Positions 62,034 through 64,000 of a DNA stretch of 64,000 nt are shown here, piece after piece. The position numbers and the translations under genes were made by a program. Position 1 is the stretch's first letter. Each line of letters starts with the position of its first letter. The notes below the pieces were generated by a model. It had not been told where the DNA came from, did no database searches, and saw only the letters and a list, made by a program, of their open reading frames with translations. Origin of the DNA: Palaeococcus ferrophilus DSM 13482 (GTDB lineage Archaea > Methanobacteriota_B > Thermococci > Thermococcales > Thermococcaceae); the NCBI RefSeq assembly GCF_000966265.1, contig NZ_LANF01000013.1, forward strand, positions 84,244 through 148,243, written 5' to 3'.

Positions 62034-62818
62034 AGCTCTGCCCTTCTCCATATTCCCTCCTTTGCGAGCTCCTCCAGGCGGTTCTTCATATGGGTTAGAA
62101 CATCACCCAGCGTTTTCCCGTTGTCGTAGCCCTCGACGATTTTGAGGAGCTCCTCCCTGCTGTGGTCCTTCATCTCCCTGGCGAGCTCGGTCATCCGCGG
62201 GTAGGCGCGTATTATGTTGTCCACCACCGTTATGTCTGCCATTCTGGCGCTCCTGGAGAGCGGGTTGAGGTCAATGGTTATAACGAACTTGCCCATCGCA
62301 ACGAGAGCCTCCGTTCTGTCGCCGTCCTCGAGCGGAACCACCACCACGTCGGCCTTCCATATCCCCTCCTCGTCAACCTTCCCGCGCTCGTGCTCAAGGC
62401 CGGGGATCCTCCTCGTCGGGTTTATCCCGAGGAGCTCGATATCGGGGTCGTACTTCCTCAGCTCCTCCTCGATCGCCCTAACGCGCTCTTCCGTGCGGTA
62501 GAAGAGGTTTATCTCGAGCTTCGAGTTGAGGGCCTTGGCCAGCTCTATGGTTTCCTTTGGGACGAGAGCAGCGACGTTGCCGTTTACCGAAAGCACGGGG
62601 TGCTTCGCAAGTAGGAGCTTTGCCACCGCGGCCCTCATGGCCCTCTCCGCCGGCTCGATGGTCTTCTCCCCTATCAGGTAGTCGAAGGCCTCGCCGCGGC
62701 CGTGGGCTATGGGGCCCGCTTTGGCAAGGATTCCCTTCTCCATGGCCTCCTCAATTTTGTGGCGGTAGTAGAGGCTCCAGTAGCGCGGGTGGCTCTTTGG
62801 AACCCTGAACTCCCCCAT
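62030..62818 (-). CDS. 4-phosphopantoate--beta-alanine ligase
   Basis: Archaeal phosphopantothenate synthetase (DUF137), which joins phosphopantoate and beta-alanine with ATP on the way to coenzyme A. The 262-residue sequence has the characteristic start VPKSHPRYWSLYYRHKIEE, LSVNGNVAALVP, GINPTRRIPGLEHERGKVDE and VVVPLEDGDRTEAL, which form the ATP/substrate site in the T. kodakarensis enzyme. ATG 62818; the next gene on the same strand ends 2 nt upstream. Confidence 0.93.
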   Translation of the reverse strand: MGEFRVPKSHPRYWSLYYRHKIEEAMEKGILAKAGPIAHGRGEAFDYLIGEKTIEPAERAMRAAVAKLLLAKHPVLSVNGNVAALVPKETIELAKALNSKLEINLFYRTEERVRAIEEELRKYDPDIELLGINPTRRIPGLEHERGKVDEEGIWKADVVVVPLEDGDRTEALVAMGKFVITIDLNPLSRSARMADITVVDNIIRAYPRMTELAREMKDHSREELLKIVEGYDNGKTLGDVLTHMKNRLEELAKEGIWRRAEL

Positions 62819-62819
62819 G

Positions 62820-64000
62820 CTATCTCCTCCTTCTCATGAGCGGGAGCAGCGCGAAGAGACCCACAAGGGCCGGCCCGCAGATTCCGCCCTTCTCGGAGGT
62901 CGTTGTGCTTGTTGTGCTCGAAGTGGGCGTTGATGTGGTGCTCGTCTGGGTTACGGTCACGGTCTTGGTTACCACGGATGTCGTCGTGGTGGTAGTGCTT
63001 GGGGTTGGCGTTGATGTGGTGGTTGTTGTGGTAGTTGTGGTGGTGCTGGTTGTCTTCGTAGTGGTGGTAGTGCTTGTGGTTGTGGTCGTTGTAGTGGTTG
63101 GAGTTGGGGTTGCCGTTGTGGTCGCGGTCTGGGGCGGAATCTCCCTCTTGAGGGCTATGAACATCGCGTCGCCCTTGGTGGGCTCGTTTATGGCCCCCTC
63201 GACGTTCTTGGATGCGACGTTAACGTCCTTAACCGTAAAAGAGGGCTTCCCGGGGAGCAGGTCTCCCCTGATGAGCTCGACGAGGTTGGCCTCGAGGGGG
63301 TTGTAGAGGGTCTCCTTGGTGACCTCCGTGAAGTTGGGAATCTCGAAGGTGAGCAGCCCCTCGGAGTAGCCCGCTATGTAGAGGTCGCCGTCGAAGTAGG
63401 CGTTCGTCGGGAAGTTAACGCCCGTGCTCGTAAAGGTCAGCGCTTCATCCAGTGTCCCGTCATCGAATGAGGCTATGAAGGTGTCGTAGGTCTTGGTGTC
63501 GAAGTTGCCCCACCTCCCCACGAGGAGGAGCTTTGAGCCGTTGAAGAGCACCTTCGTTATGGCGTCGCTGTACCCGAGGCCGAAGGTGAGGCCGGACTTG
63601 AAGTGAAGCTTGTCGTCGAGCTCCAGGAGAAAGCCGTTCCCGAAGGCCAGGTTCTCAACGCTTCCGGCCACGTAGAGGGTTCCATCCCTGAATTCAAGGT
63701 CGTAAACCTCGTCCCTTCCCTCGTTGGGCCACTTGACCGCCCACAGGAAGTCCCCCGTGGCGTCGAACTTCGAGACGTAGATGTCCCCTCCGTCGGTTGC
63801 CGCCGCGTAGATTCCATCTCCCAGGGCTACCTCCTTGGCCTCGAGGGGTGGCTTACCGAAGTCCGTGGCCCACAGGACGTTGCCGTCAAAGTCGAGCTTC
63901 GCCACGAAGGCTATCTTGTCCTTCCCCGTCTCGTAGGTGTAGCCGGCAACGTAGAGCCCATCGCTCCCGACGGTTACCCCGTTTATGCCGTCGTTGTAGT
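62820..64000 (-). CDS. CGP-CTERM surface protein, N-terminus outside the window
   Basis: The C-terminal 390 or so residues of a secreted protein. The visible domain is built from repeated beta-strand units (LDFDGNVLWATDFGK, SKFDATGDFLWAVKWPNEG, LYVAGSVENLAFGNG, LYIAGYSEGLL) resembling a beta-propeller. Then comes a Thr-rich linker of about 75 residues, probably heavily O-glycosylated, and a CGP-CTERM sorting end (GGICGPALVGLFALLPLMRRRR in segments GGICGPALVG and LFALLPLMRRRR). In Thermococcales this signal anchors the protein in the membrane through processing at the Cys. The frame is open through 64000. Confidence 0.85.
   Translation of the reverse strand, partial: YNDGINGVTVGSDGLYVAGYTYETGKDKIAFVAKLDFDGNVLWATDFGKPPLEAKEVALGDGIYAAATDGGDIYVSKFDATGDFLWAVKWPNEGRDEVYDLEFRDGTLYVAGSVENLAFGNGFLLELDDKLHFKSGLTFGLGYSDAITKVLFNGSKLLLVGRWGNFDTKTYDTFIASFDDGTLDEALTFTSTGVNFPTNAYFDGDLYIAGYSEGLLTFEIPNFTEVTKETLYNPLEANLVELIRGDLLPGKPSFTVKDVNVASKNVEGAINEPTKGDAMFIALKREIPPQTATTTATPTPTTTTTTTTSTTTTTKTTSTTTTTTTTTTSTPTPSTTTTTTSVVTKTVTVTQTSTTSTPTSSTTSTTTSEKGGICGPALVGLFALLPLMRRRR
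62925..63130 (-). repeat. Low-complexity Thr-coding repeat
   Basis: Runs of ACC/ACA/ACT codons (read on the minus strand) encode the Thr/Ser/Pro linker of the CGP-CTERM protein. The repeats are coding and in frame, so they reflect a flexible glycosylated stalk; length variation between strains is likely. Confidence 0.8.

Noticed and set aside
62925..63130. Dense short repeats that resemble a CRISPR or satellite array
   Set aside because: The units are irregular Thr/Ser codons in one open frame and encode the stalk of a CGP-CTERM protein; there are no spacers.

Overview
The window is from a hyperthermophilic euryarchaeon of the Thermococcales, most likely a Thermococcus. The evidence is a WOR5-type tungsten oxidoreductase pair, a broad-specificity amino acid racemase homologue, phosphopantothenate synthetase, archaeal AlaRS, Elp3 and TtuA, a CGP-CTERM surface protein, ggtga-type ribosome binding sites, and TATA boxes 20-30 nt upstream of many starts. 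No rRNA, tRNA or CRISPR array was found. Positions and motif counts were read by eye.

Layout. 1-1463: the end of a small DUF2283 gene, APS kinase and a TauE-type permease that looks frameshifted. 1464-7649: an AT-rich surface-polysaccharide block with four glycosyltransferases, a sulfatase-fold protein and the tail of a WbsX-like gene. 7738-27056: core metabolism and housekeeping: an M50 protease, TtuA, a degenerate RecA/KaiC-like protein, an aldo/keto reductase plus a tungsten AOR, an aldolase, MoaD with WOR5 L/S, a class V aminotransferase, ketopantoate reductase, Ogt, VapBC, and a racemase with an alanine symporter.

27274-44173: an integrated mobile element of about 16.9 kb and the main discovery. 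It is bounded exactly by a 15-bp direct repeat (27274-27288 and 44159-44173). The repeat is the 5' end (box C) of a C/D box guide RNA gene, which is intact at the right end (44160-44213), while its presumed promoter is stranded at the left end (27245-27252). The element almost lacks CpG (seven seen) and contains no GATC that I could find, unlike the flanking chromosome. The integrase is split by integration. A ribbon-helix-helix-like N-terminal piece ends at the right repeat and the catalytic piece begins at the left repeat. Joining the repeats, as in the excised circle, fuses them in frame into one protein of about 785 residues, as in SSV-type 'suicidal' integrases. The cargo is an MCM-like helicase, two leftward small genes, and a single overlapping defence operon: hsdM, a membrane protein, a Kiwa-like pair (KwaA-like membrane protein and KwaB/DUF4868-like protein), hsdS, a GmrSD-like DUF262-DUF1524 protein, hsdR, and a YgjP-type metallopeptidase. 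Three element promoters share the motif TGCCYTAAGTCA.

44217-49904: a coiled-coil gene that was probably cotranscribed with the guide RNA before integration, then a TasA/camelysin-like fibre cluster with a winged-helix regulator and a SipW-type signal peptidase. 49948-64000: AlaRS, a NIF3-like protein, the feoABC iron uptake operon with a possible DtxR-type operator, Elp3, a pair of paralogous membrane-anchored proteins, a YkgJ-like cysteine-cluster protein, a PUA protein, an XRE regulator, phosphopantothenate synthetase, and the C-terminal part of a Thr-rich CGP-CTERM surface protein that runs off the window.
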